DNA of 14,894 bases. It comes from an uncultured bacterium (GTDB lineage: Bacteria > Hydrogenedentota > Hydrogenedentia > Hydrogenedentales > CAITNO01). Both the position numbers and the translations under genes were made by a program. Under the pieces are notes generated by a model. That model saw only the letters and a program-made list of their open reading frames with translations. It had not been told where the DNA came from and did not search any database. The DNA is taken from contig CALDSM010000701.1 in the NCBI GenBank assembly GCA_937923585.1, positions 1-14,894 on the forward strand. Reading direction: 5' to 3'. Shown here piece after piece: positions 1 to 6,739 of the stretch (the stretch's first letter is position 1; the number at the start of each line of letters is the position of its first letter).

Positions 1-413
1 TTGATCGCGAACAGGCGATGGACTTCCAGAAAAAGGCGCGCAAGGGCGACTGGGACCTTGAGGACTTTCTCGCCCAGATGCAGCAGGTGAAGAAACTCGG
101 GTCGTTCGGCGACCTGATTGCGAAGATTCCAGGCCTCAACAAGATGATGCCGCAGGGCCTTGAAGGGGCGGAGGACGAGTTGAAGTACACCGAGGCGATC
201 ATCCTCTCGATGACGCCCAGGGAACGGCGCAACCCCGTCATCATAAACGGGAGCAGGCGCCGGCGGATCGCCGACGGCAGCGGCACCTCCGTGCAGGAGG
301 TCAACGCGCTGCTGAAGGAATTCGAGAAGATGAAGAAGATGATGAAACAGATGATGAGGGGTCCGAAGGGCAAACCGCCCCGCGGATTCACTCCACCCAT
401 GCCGGGGTTTTGA
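1..413 (+). CDS. ffh: Signal recognition particle protein Ffh, C-terminal part (5' truncated)
   Basis: The reading frame is open from the window edge (first full codon at base 3) to a TGA at 411-413, so only about 136 C-terminal residues are present; the GTPase NG domain lies outside. What is visible is the SRP54 M domain: the stretch KKARKGDWDLEDFLAQM, then KIPGLNKMMP, the conserved MTPRERRNP-type turn and SRRRRIADGSGTSVQEV, which belongs to the helix-turn-helix region that binds the 4.5S/SRP RNA. A methionine- and lysine-rich helix (KMKKMMKQMMRG) follows, typical of the signal-peptide-binding M domain. Ffh recognises signal sequences on ribosomes and docks with FtsY at the membrane. It sits 18 nt upstream of rpsP, the usual bacterial arrangement. 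Product assignment is secure. Confidence 0.96.
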   Translation, partial: DREQAMDFQKKARKGDWDLEDFLAQMQQVKKLGSFGDLIAKIPGLNKMMPQGLEGAEDELKYTEAIILSMTPRERRNPVIINGSRRRRIADGSGTSVQEVNALLKEFEKMKKMMKQMMRGPKGKPPRGFTPPMPGF

Positions 414-431
414 TCGGCAGAGAGGACTATC

Positions 432-899
432 ATGGCAACAGTAATTCGGTTGATGCGCGGCGGGCGCAAGAAAAAGCCCTATTACCGGATCGTCGTCCAG
501 GATTCCCGGGTCCGCGACCGCGGGCGCGAGATTGACACCCTGGGCGTCTATCACCCCACCGCCCGGCCCCTGCCGGTCAGCGAGGTGAATGCGGTCAGGG
601 CACTGGACTGGCTGCGCAAGGGCGCCACGCCTTCGGACACGGTCCGCGCCGTGTTCAGCAAGCTGGGCATCATGGAGCACTTCCACAAGGGCACCGTGCC
701 GGAAGAGGCCGTCGCCCTGGCGAAGGACGAAGCGGTGGTGGATGCGGGCTACAACGCCCCGCCGCCCGTCGAGGAGGCGGCTCCGGCCGCGGCCGAGGCG
801 GAAGCCGCCGAAGCGCCTGCCGCCAAAGCCGAAGAGGCGCCCGTTGCGGAGTCTGAAGAGGCTCCCGCCGCGGAAGCCGCCGAAGAGAAGGCCGAATGA
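432..899 (+). CDS. rpsP: 30S ribosomal protein bS16 with long acidic Ala/Glu-rich C-terminal tail
   Basis: The N-terminal 80 or so residues are canonical S16 (MATVIRLMRGGRKKKPYYRIVV, then DSRVRDRGREIDTLGVYHP and a WLRKGATPSDTV block), a 30S assembly protein. The ATG at 432 is preceded by AGAGGA at 421-426 with 5-nt spacing, and MATVIRL is the expected N-terminus. The protein is 155 residues, against roughly 80-90 for a minimal S16. The excess, from about residue 88 on, is low-complexity Ala/Glu/Pro with a few Lys, made of imperfect EEAPAAEA-type repeats. Such tails occur on S16 in some phyla, and I infer it is disordered and outside the ribosomal core. The gene follows ffh by 18 nt, and its TGA overlaps the ATG of the KH gene (ATGA), implying translational coupling. 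Confidence 0.97.
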   Translation: MATVIRLMRGGRKKKPYYRIVVQDSRVRDRGREIDTLGVYHPTARPLPVSEVNAVRALDWLRKGATPSDTVRAVFSKLGIMEHFHKGTVPEEAVALAKDEAVVDAGYNAPPPVEEAAPAAAEAEAAEAPAAKAEEAPVAESEEAPAAEAAEEKAE

Positions 900-1135
900 C
901 GCCGGCTGCGGACCTGGTGGATTTCGTTGTCCACCGCCTGGTGCAGCATCCCGGCGACGTGGTCATTGAGACCGCGGAGGACGGCGAGGGCTGCCGCATA
1001 CAGTTGAAGGTGAATGCGGAAGACATGGGCCGCGTTATCGGGCGAAGCGGGCGCACGGCGAAGGCCCTGCGCACGCTCGTGAGCACGGCGGCCGGCAAGG
1101 CCGGCGAGTCCGTGCTGCTCGACATCGCGGAGTGA
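896..1135 (+). CDS. khpA: KhpA/YlqC-type single KH domain RNA-binding protein
   Basis: This 79-residue protein is essentially one KH domain. After a helical N-terminus (DLVDFVVHRLVQHP) comes a beta strand with RIQLKVNAEDMGRVIGRSGR. The GxxG RNA-contact loop is G49-R50-S51-G52, followed by TAKALRTLVSTAA and a final LLDIAE strand. It belongs to the KhpA/YlqC family of small RNA-binding proteins, which often partner with KhpB and affect cell envelope and division control in Firmicutes; the role in this organism is not known. The ATG at 896 overlaps the rpsP stop by 4 nt, with an AAGAGAAGG Shine-Dalgarno inside the rpsP tail (883-891). Its place directly after rpsP is the family's classic position. 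The next gene would normally be rimM but is trmD here. Confidence 0.93.
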   Translation: MTPAADLVDFVVHRLVQHPGDVVIETAEDGEGCRIQLKVNAEDMGRVIGRSGRTAKALRTLVSTAAGKAGESVLLDIAE

Positions 1136-1172
1136 CGCCGGCCCGGGCGGCCGCCGCAGGGAAGCCAAGCGG

Positions 1173-1925
1173 ATGCGCATAGACATCGTCAGCCTCTTTC
1201 CGGAAATCGTCGAAGGCGTGCTCAGGGCAAGCCTCCTCGGACGCGCCGTGGACGAGGGCCTGATCGGGGTCGCGGTGACCAACCCGCGCGATTTCGCGGC
1301 GGACAGGCACCGCACCGTGGACGATGCGCCCTACGGCGGCGGCGCCGGCATGGTGATGCAGTGCGGCCCGCTGTTTGCCGCGGTCGAAAGCCTGCGCGGG
1401 CGGAACTCGTGCGAGCGCGTGGTGCTGCTGTCGCCGCGCGGACGGCGGCTTGACCAGGAGAAGGTGAAGGAGCTGGCTGCGGCCCCGGATCTGGTGATCC
1501 TGTGCGCGCGGTATGAAGGCGTGGACGAGCGCGTGTCCGAAGCGCTGGTGACCGAGGAGATTTCCATCGGCGACTATGTGCTCAACGGCGGCGAGCTTCC
1601 CGCGCTGGTGCTGGTAGAGGCCATTGGCCGGATGATACCCGGCGTCGTGGGCAAGTGGGAGTCGGTGGACACCGACTCGTTCTTCCACGGGCTGCTCGGC
1701 CCGCCGCAGTACACGCGGCCGCCCGAGTTTCGCGGACTGAAGGTGCCCGCGCCGCTGCTTGCGGGCGATCACGCGGCCATAGGCCGCTGGCGAAGAAAAG
1801 AGTCCCTGCGCGTGACGCGCGCGCGGCGGCCTGATTTGTTGAAGAACCTGACGGAAGAAGATCTGGAACTGCTCGCCGAAACCGGGAACGACCCCCCGGC
1901 ACCGGAGAGGGAGAACGAACCGTGA
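1173..1925 (+). CDS. trmD: tRNA (guanine37-N1)-methyltransferase TrmD
   Basis: TrmD methylates G37 of tRNAs reading CNN codons, using S-adenosylmethionine, which prevents +1 frameshifting. All family landmarks are present in this 250-residue protein: MRIDIVSLFPE at the start, DRHRTVDDAPYGGGAGM around residues 44-60, LSPRGRRLDQ, CARYEGVDERV (about 111-121), and the SPOUT trefoil-knot core IGDYVLNGGELPA followed by RMIPGVVG. The catalytic aspartate of the TDSF motif is D168. The later block reads LLGPPQYTRP, with Gly (176) where E. coli has Asp and B. subtilis has Glu, so that position is variable in the family. The C-terminal tRNA-binding part (GDHAAIGRWRRKESL, RRPDLL) is intact. A 37-nt gap separates it from the KH gene, and its TGA overlaps the GTG start of rplS. 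Confidence 0.97.
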   Translation: MRIDIVSLFPEIVEGVLRASLLGRAVDEGLIGVAVTNPRDFAADRHRTVDDAPYGGGAGMVMQCGPLFAAVESLRGRNSCERVVLLSPRGRRLDQEKVKELAAAPDLVILCARYEGVDERVSEALVTEEISIGDYVLNGGELPALVLVEAIGRMIPGVVGKWESVDTDSFFHGLLGPPQYTRPPEFRGLKVPAPLLAGDHAAIGRWRRKESLRVTRARRPDLLKNLTEEDLELLAETGNDPPAPERENEP

Positions 1926-2281
1926 ATATCGTTGAAGAATACACGCTGAAGACCGCCAAGGCGGCGGAAAAGCTGCCCAAGTTCAACGTGGGCGACAACG
2001 TGCGGGTTCATTTCCGCATCGTTGAGGGCGAAAAGGAGCGCATCCAGGTGTTTGAGGGCGTGGTCATCGCGCGCAAGAACGCCGAGGCCCCCAGCGCCAC
2101 CTTCACCGTCCGGCGCGTCGCCTTCGGCGAGGGCGTCGAGCGCGTTTTCCCGCTGCACTCCCCGCGCGTGGAGAAGGTGGAGGTCACGCGCGAGGGCCGC
2201 GTGCGCCGCGCCAAGCTGTACTACCTGCGCGAGCGTGTCGGCAAGTCCGCGCGCGTCAAAGCCAAGCAGCGCAACGCCTGA
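1922..2281 (+). CDS. rplS: 50S ribosomal protein bL19
   Basis: This is a 119-residue protein of normal L19 length, with the family signature FNVGDNVRVHFRIVEGEKER followed by IQVFEGVVIARKN, the RVAFGEGVERVFPLHSP block and RRAKLYYLRER near the C-terminus. L19 lies at the 30S-50S interface and contributes to intersubunit bridges. The start is GTG at 1922, overlapping the trmD TGA in a GTGA arrangement, with AGAGGGAG at 1906-1913 as Shine-Dalgarno (8-nt spacing). Starting here gives the expected MNIVEEYTLK N-terminus, so the GTG is preferred over any internal ATG. It is the last gene of the operon; a GC hairpin begins 11 nt after the stop. Confidence 0.97.
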   Translation: MNIVEEYTLKTAKAAEKLPKFNVGDNVRVHFRIVEGEKERIQVFEGVVIARKNAEAPSATFTVRRVAFGEGVERVFPLHSPRVEKVEVTREGRVRRAKLYYLRERVGKSARVKAKQRNA

Positions 2282-2291
2282 AGCCCGGGAG

Positions 2292-2311
2292 GGCCCGCGT
2301 CCCTGCGGGCC
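2292..2311 (+). terminator. GC-rich hairpin just after rplS
   Basis: GGCCCGC (2292-2298) pairs perfectly with GCGGGCC (2305-2311) across a 6-nt loop, 11 nt after the rplS stop. No T tract follows (TGATACAAC), so as an intrinsic terminator it is weak. It may attenuate transcription or protect the 3' end. Confidence 0.45.
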
Positions 2312-2373
2312 TGATACAACAGTTCAATCTTGCGGGTCCTCCCGTAAAGCCGCCCCGCGTTCGAGATGACGGC

Positions 2374-2403
2374 CGCCGGGACACGAGGAATTGTGTCCCG
2401 GCG
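2374..2403 (+). terminator. 11-bp perfect hairpin, probable terminator of the rpsP-rplS operon
   Basis: CGCCGGGACAC-type arm at 2374-2384 pairs fully with 2393-2403 (11 bp, mostly GC, 8-nt loop GAGGAATT). It is followed by CCCTTGTTGTG, which is T-enriched but not a clean U tract. It lies between rplS and the separate acidic-protein gene. It is the best termination candidate in the 199-nt gap 2282-2480. The rest of that gap shows only a weak -10-like TATGAT at 2418-2423 without a convincing -35. Confidence 0.5.
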
Positions 2404-2480
2404 CCCTTGTTGTGCTGTATGATTGCGTATGACCGTTTCGGCCCGGGCGCCACGCCCGTTGCCGGCAAAGGAGAACCAAG

Positions 2481-2903
2481 ATGCCTGACGACACGCTGGC
2501 CAAGACCTACGCGGCCTTTCTCGAAACCCGCGGCACCGAGGTGGAGATTGATGAGGACGGCTTCATTGATTTCGACCTCAACGGCAACACCTACACCCTC
2601 AGCGTCGAGTCCGACGGCGAAGGTCCCGAGTTCTCGGCCATAAGCTGCGAGATCATGGAAGTCGAGGACGACGGCGTGGCCCTCGCCCTGTGCGCCGCAA
2701 ACGTCGTCAATTCCGAGATGGCCTGCGCCAAGGTCTTCATGACCGAGGAGAACGTCGTCACCGTGTCCGTCGAGGTCATGCTTCAGGCGGCAGGCAGCCT
2801 CCCGAACCTGTTCGACGCCATGATGGACGCGCTTGATTCCGGCGCCGACGCATTCCTGACCACCTTCGACGCGTTCAACGAAGAGGCCGACAAAGAGGAA
2901 TAG
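2481..2903 (+). CDS. Small acidic YbjN-like protein, function unknown
   Basis: This is a 140-residue, strongly acidic, cytoplasmic-looking protein with no signal peptide or membrane segment. The ATG at 2481 has a good Shine-Dalgarno, AAAGGAG at 2467-2473, 7 nt away. The pattern (an N-terminal helix LAKTYAAFLETRG, strands EVEIDEDGFIDFDLNGNTYTLSV, a short helical segment, strand pairs around NSEMACAKVFMTEENVVTVSVEVML and a long C-terminal helix) resembles the YbjN / secretion-chaperone-like (CesT) fold, in which a helix-strand-helix unit dimerises. That is fold-level recognition only; no catalytic motif is visible and no substrate can be named. The tail EEADKEE is highly charged. The gene stands alone between two hairpins, so it is probably monocistronic. 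Confidence 0.75.
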   Translation: MPDDTLAKTYAAFLETRGTEVEIDEDGFIDFDLNGNTYTLSVESDGEGPEFSAISCEIMEVEDDGVALALCAANVVNSEMACAKVFMTEENVVTVSVEVMLQAAGSLPNLFDAMMDALDSGADAFLTTFDAFNEEADKEE

Positions 2904-2927
2904 CCGGGAAGTCCAACCGGTTCGCCT

Positions 2928-3001
2928 GCCCGGCGAAAAACGGGGACTGACTCGCCTTTCGGCAGTTTGAAAGGCGTGTCTGTACCCGCTTTTCGCCGGG
3001 C
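2928..3001 (+). terminator. Two-part stem-loop terminator after the acidic gene
   Basis: An outer stem pairs 2928-2939 with 2990-3001 (12 bp), then one A/C mismatch, then 2941-2944 with 2985-2988. Inside it a second perfect 8-bp hairpin, CGCCTTTC (2953-2960) with GAAAGGCG (2969-2976), is capped by 8 nt. The region after the outer stem (CCTTCTCTGTCTGTTT) is pyrimidine-rich, as expected for termination of the + strand gene. It also separates that gene from the convergent GH20 locus. Confidence 0.7.
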
Positions 3002-3042
3002 CTTCTCTGTCTGTTTAAGTGGCATCAATTTGACTCGCCACA

Positions 3043-5120
3043 TTAGTTCACGGCCTCCGCGGGTTCCTGCCGCCTGATAAAGACATCGCCGGTGGAGTCT
3101 CTCCCCTGGTGGCAGTCAATCCCGGCTTTGACCGTGTATTTGGCGCCGGGCTTACGCTCCGCCAGGGGCAGGGTGTACACGAAATTGCTCTTTCCGAAAC
3201 CGGTCCATCCGGGATGCGTGTCGCGCGCGGTTTCCTTTCCATCCTCCAGCAGCGCCGCCCATTCCAGCGCGACGCCGTGCTCCCCTTTCGTGTAGAGCAG
3301 GGCCACTTCGCGCGTGCCGGGTTCTCTGACGCATTCGGACACGTCCCATTCCAGCGTGACCTTGTCTGCCGTCAGGTCGGCCGGTTTCCATCCGCCGATG
3401 CGCGTGCCCGGCCCGCCGAGCGCCCAGTCGCGGGGAAACTTCACGCCCAACAGCGCAAGCCGCTTGTGGTGTGTCTTGCTGCGCGCGACAAAGGAATCGA
3501 AGTTGCGGCCGTCCTTTCCGGTCCAGCCGACTTCCGACAGGGCCGGCAGCCGCGGGAAGATCATCCCGTCGGCCTGTTGCTGCGGCTGGTTCCAGGCGGG
3601 CGCGCCGGGACCGAGAATGCGTCGGGCCTGTTCCGCGGGCAGTTCCTCCGGCACCGGCTCATACTCGTACACCAGCTTCGTGTCGCGCGGATCGCCCAGA
3701 TCAAAGTAGAGATGGCTGAACGGCGAGGCGATGACATCATGGCCCGTGTTCGCCGCCTCCACCGCGGGATCGTTGGGCGTGGGCAGCGTCTGGAAGTAGT
3801 CGAAGCCGCCCTTGTAGTGCTACTGGTTGACCACAACACCGGCGGGATAGTTCCCCTGCCAGGACAGGTCGTCCCAGAGCACGGGCTGGCGACCCTTGGA
3901 CACGACGAACGCGCACACGCGCCGCATCAGCCGCCGATAAAGCAGGTATTTGTCATGGTCCCCCAGGCACTTGGAGAACATTGTCTGGAGTTCCGCGTTG
4001 TCCTCACCGGCCTCGCGGGCGGCCTGGGCCAGTTTCTGGCAGCCGGGGCACTCCTTCCAGGCAAGCCCGAAATACTCGTCTCCGCCCAGGTGGAACCAGG
4101 GAGAGGGAAACAGGTCCATCACCTCGGCCAGGACCGTTTCATGAACGTGTACGTGCTTTCGGCGGAAGCGCAGTACTCGGCCCATTCGTAGCACTTCCCG
4201 TCCCATGCACGGGTGCCCGTGCGCAGCGGATTATTCGGGCACATCAGTTCCGGATAGGCCGCCAGTACGACGGTCGAGTGCGCCGGAAGCTCTATCTCGG
4301 GGATGACCGTCACATTCCGCGCCCCGGCATACAGAACGATCTCCCGGATATCATCATGGCTGTAAACGCCCCGGGTGCGCTCGGCTGTCTTCAGGGGCCA
4401 CTTGTCCATGTTGGTGAGTTCGGGATAGGCGTCAATCTGCACGGTCCACGCCTCGGAATCCGTGAGATGCAGATGGAGCCGGTTCATCTTGTGCAGGGCG
4501 AGCAGATCAATGTAGCGCTTGATGTAGTCCTTCGTGAGGAAGAACCTGGCGGGGTCCAGCATCAGTCCCCGCCAGGCGAACCGGGGCGTGTCTTCAATGT
4601 TCACGCAGGGGAGTTTCCAGGCGGTGCCTTCGACTTTGCTCGGGCTGAATATCTGTGGCGGCAGCAGTTGCAGCAGCGTTTGGCAGGCATAGAGCAGCCC
4701 CGCGGGCTTGAAGGCGCGCACACCCACGCGGCCCTCCTCGACATCCAGCGCATACCCCTCGCTTCCCAGTCGCTCCAATGAAGGGTCCGTGCGGAACACG
4801 ATCCCCGCGGGCGGTACCCCGTCTCCTTTAAGAGGATGAACTGAAAGCGTGAATCCCGCGGGCCTCTGAACGGCCTCGGAAAGGTACTGTGCGCAGGGCA
4901 TGGAGGCTGCGTCCGCCGTTATCTGCGTCTGCGCGTCTATCAGAAAAGTCCCGGTCCCGGATGCCACCCGGGACGGCCACGGAATGATGGGCAAGGCTGC
5001 GGGCGCACCACCGCCCGCCCGAGCGGCGTCCGCAGGGGCCTGCGCCATGCACCAGCCGGACACAAGCGTCAGCGCGATCACGGCAAAAGTATAATGGACC
5101 CGGACAGTCTTGGAAGGCAT
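3043..5120 (-). pseudogene. Secreted GH20 beta-N-acetylhexosaminidase, broken by a frameshift and an amber codon
   Basis: Start is ATG at 5120 with AAGGAG 8-13 nt upstream; the first 28 residues form a signal peptide (hydrophobic FAVIALTLVSG, cleavage near AQA). A GH20 N-terminal domain covers about 45-175, then the barrel: RGLMLDPARFF (184-194), NRLHLHLTDSEAW (213-225), VIPEIELPAHS (272-282). The frame breaks at an AAA run (4137-4139 on the + strand). One more A would give FMKTVLAEVMDLF and lead into WFHLGGDE, whose D348-E349 (corrected numbering) are the catalytic pair. In that second frame codon 434 is TAG (3820-3822), in NQ*HYKGG; one base change gives TGG (Trp) or CAG (Gln). The same frame then continues through GHDVIASPFSHLYFD and a C-terminal beta-rich domain to TGA/TAA at 3043. 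Corrected length is 692 residues. It could be a true pseudogene or two sequence errors. The intact enzyme would release terminal N-acetylhexosamines outside the cytoplasm. Confidence 0.9.
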
Positions 5121-5351
5121 GGCGGTTTCTCCTTGTTCCCAACGTCTCCATTGTTGACGACGGCGGTGAACTTGCACAGAATACCGCTTCGCACGGTCCT
5201 CGGCCAACACTCCGCCTGAGGTGCTCCGGAAGGTCCCTTTCGCCGTCGGTCCGGGCCGGCGCAAGCCTGAACAAACCATTTCGCACGACCCGGTCCATGC
5301 GGTGCTCCGCGGCGCATGGGTGTTTGCATGCCGCCGCCCCGGACCGCTAAA
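5121..5351. promoter_or_regulatory. Divergent intergenic region with weak candidate promoters
   Basis: The 231 nt between the GH20 locus (leftward) and the nuclease gene (rightward) must drive both. For the leftward gene, TTGGCC (reverse strand, 5202-5207) lies 18 nt from TATTCT (reverse strand, 5178-5183), about 58 nt from the start codon. For the rightward gene, TTGACG (5154-5159) lies 17 nt from CAGAAT (5177-5182), overlapping the first. Both are imperfect sigma-70-like matches found by eye. No operator or riboswitch-like structure is apparent. Confidence 0.25.
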
Positions 5352-6737
5352 ATGAAGAGGATGGAATCTTGCAAACGTGTGAATTTGTGCGCGCTGGGCG
5401 GCGGCGGAGAAGTAGGGGCGAACTGTTTCGAGCTCTCCTTCGGCGGCCATCAGATCCTGCTGGACTGCGGCACCCATCCCAAGAAAGAAGGCGAGTGCTC
5501 CCTGCCGGCCTTTGACCTGCTCACCCGCGCCCCTGAAGCCTACATCATCACGCATGGCCATGTGGACCACTGCGGCGCGGTGCCGTACCTGGCGCGGATG
5601 CATCCGGGCGTTCACGGCTATGCCACGCTGCCCACGGGCCGAATCATGGACCGCATGCTGCACAACAGCGTGTCCGTCATGGAGACGATTGCCAAGGAGC
5701 GCGGCATCGCCGAATACCCCCTGTTCGAGCACTCCGATGTCGGCTACGCGCTGCGCTTCCTGGAGACCTTCAACTACCGCGAGCCCTTCTACCTGCGCAC
5801 GCCCGACCCCGTCGAGGTGCAGTTCATCGAGGCCGGCCACGTGCTCGGCGCCGCCAGCGTCCTCATCCGCCTGCCCGGCCACACGATCTTCTACACCGGC
5901 GACATCTGCCGGCGGCGGCAGGCGCTCATGGGCGGATACAAGCCGCTGGACAAGGACACGCAGGTGGACACGCTCATCATCGAATCCACCCAGGGCGCGG
6001 CGAACGACGAGACCTACCGCACCTACATCGAGGAAATCGAGCATCTGGGCGACGCGGTGCGCGGCGTGCTTATGGGCGGCGGCTCCGTGCTTATCCCGAG
6101 TTTTGCGCTGGGCCGCACCCAGGAAATGGTCAACATACTGGCGGACCTGCAGGAGCGGGGTATTATTCCGACCGTGCCCATTTACACCGCAGGCCTGGGC
6201 CGCGCCATTTACGAGCTGTACGACAAGTTTTCGGACCACCTCCAGCCCCACGCCGTGTTGCGCCCGCTGGAGCAGTTCGAGCGGCTGGGCGACGTGTGGA
6301 ATCCCGCCGTGGTCGAGCGGCTGCTGCGGCGCTCCTGCATCGTCGTGGCCACCTCCGGCATGATGATCGAAAACACGCCCTCGGCGCTCATCGCGCAGCA
6401 GATGGTGCAGCAGTCCCACCACGGCATCTTCTTCGTGGGCTACCTGGACGCCGACACGCTCGGCTACAAGCTGCTGAACGCGCCTGCGGGCACGCCGCTG
6501 CAATATGAGCTGAACCGCCCCTTTGTGGCGAAGGTGCTGGAGAACGTCCGCCAGTTTCGCTTCAGCGCCCACGCGACGCGGTCCGAACTGGCCGCCGTGG
6601 TCGAGCGCGTCAAGCCCAAGAATGTGGTCTACATCCACGGCGACCCCGAGGCGCTGGATTGGATGGAGCGGAACACGGGCGACGGACGCGAAACCTTTGT
6701 GCCGGCTGTCGGCCAGACCATCACGCTCGAGGCCTGA
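5352..6737 (+). CDS. Beta-CASP metallo-beta-lactamase-fold ribonuclease (CPSF/Ysh1-like family)
   Basis: This 461-residue protein is a metallo-beta-lactamase/beta-CASP enzyme, the family of RNase J and CPSF73-like zinc nucleases. Metal-site motifs are complete: LLDCGTHP (38-43), HGHVDH (68-73, the HxHxDH motif), H163 in EAGHVLGA, D184 in YTGD. The beta-CASP motifs follow: acidic motif A in IIEST (E211), VLIPSFALGRTQEM, the SGMM loop (335-338), H407 in FSAHA and H429 in YIHGD. This order matches bacterial and archaeal CPSF-like endo/exonucleases of about 450 residues more than the longer RNase J, and no KH domain is present. Start choice is uncertain: ATG at 5316, 5352 or 5361 are in frame and none has a good Shine-Dalgarno; 5352 is used because the fold begins at about CKRVNLCALGGGGEVG. 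It opens the six-gene cluster and ends 2 nt before the next ATG. Confidence 0.88.
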   Translation: MKRMESCKRVNLCALGGGGEVGANCFELSFGGHQILLDCGTHPKKEGECSLPAFDLLTRAPEAYIITHGHVDHCGAVPYLARMHPGVHGYATLPTGRIMDRMLHNSVSVMETIAKERGIAEYPLFEHSDVGYALRFLETFNYREPFYLRTPDPVEVQFIEAGHVLGAASVLIRLPGHTIFYTGDICRRRQALMGGYKPLDKDTQVDTLIIESTQGAANDETYRTYIEEIEHLGDAVRGVLMGGGSVLIPSFALGRTQEMVNILADLQERGIIPTVPIYTAGLGRAIYELYDKFSDHLQPHAVLRPLEQFERLGDVWNPAVVERLLRRSCIVVATSGMMIENTPSALIAQQMVQQSHHGIFFVGYLDADTLGYKLLNAPAGTPLQYELNRPFVAKVLENVRQFRFSAHATRSELAAVVERVKPKNVVYIHGDPEALDWMERNTGDGRETFVPAVGQTITLEA

Positions 6738-6739
6738 TC

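Noticed and set aside
896..1315. Antisense frames over khpA and trmD
   Set aside because: They are shadows of conserved translation genes, with no motif and no ribosome site.
3820..3822. Programmed recoding of TAG (for example pyrrolysine or readthrough)
   Set aside because: An independent frameshift lies upstream in the same gene, so simple decay or sequence error is the more economical explanation; no recoding structure is evident.
4137..4140. Programmed -1 ribosomal frameshift in the GH20 gene
   Set aside because: The site ATGAAACGG does not fit a slippery X-XXY-YYZ heptamer and no strong downstream stem was seen; a lost A in a short A run is simpler.
3109..4191. Open frame of 360 codons on the + strand
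   Set aside because: It is antisense to the GH20 gene, whose motifs are unmistakable on the other strand; high GC makes long shadow frames common.
5121..6638. Upstream extension of the GH20 frame on the - strand, giving an apparent 839-residue protein
   Set aside because: The extra N-terminal part is antisense to the well-supported nuclease gene and has no domain; a signal peptide and good Shine-Dalgarno fix the GH20 start at 5120.
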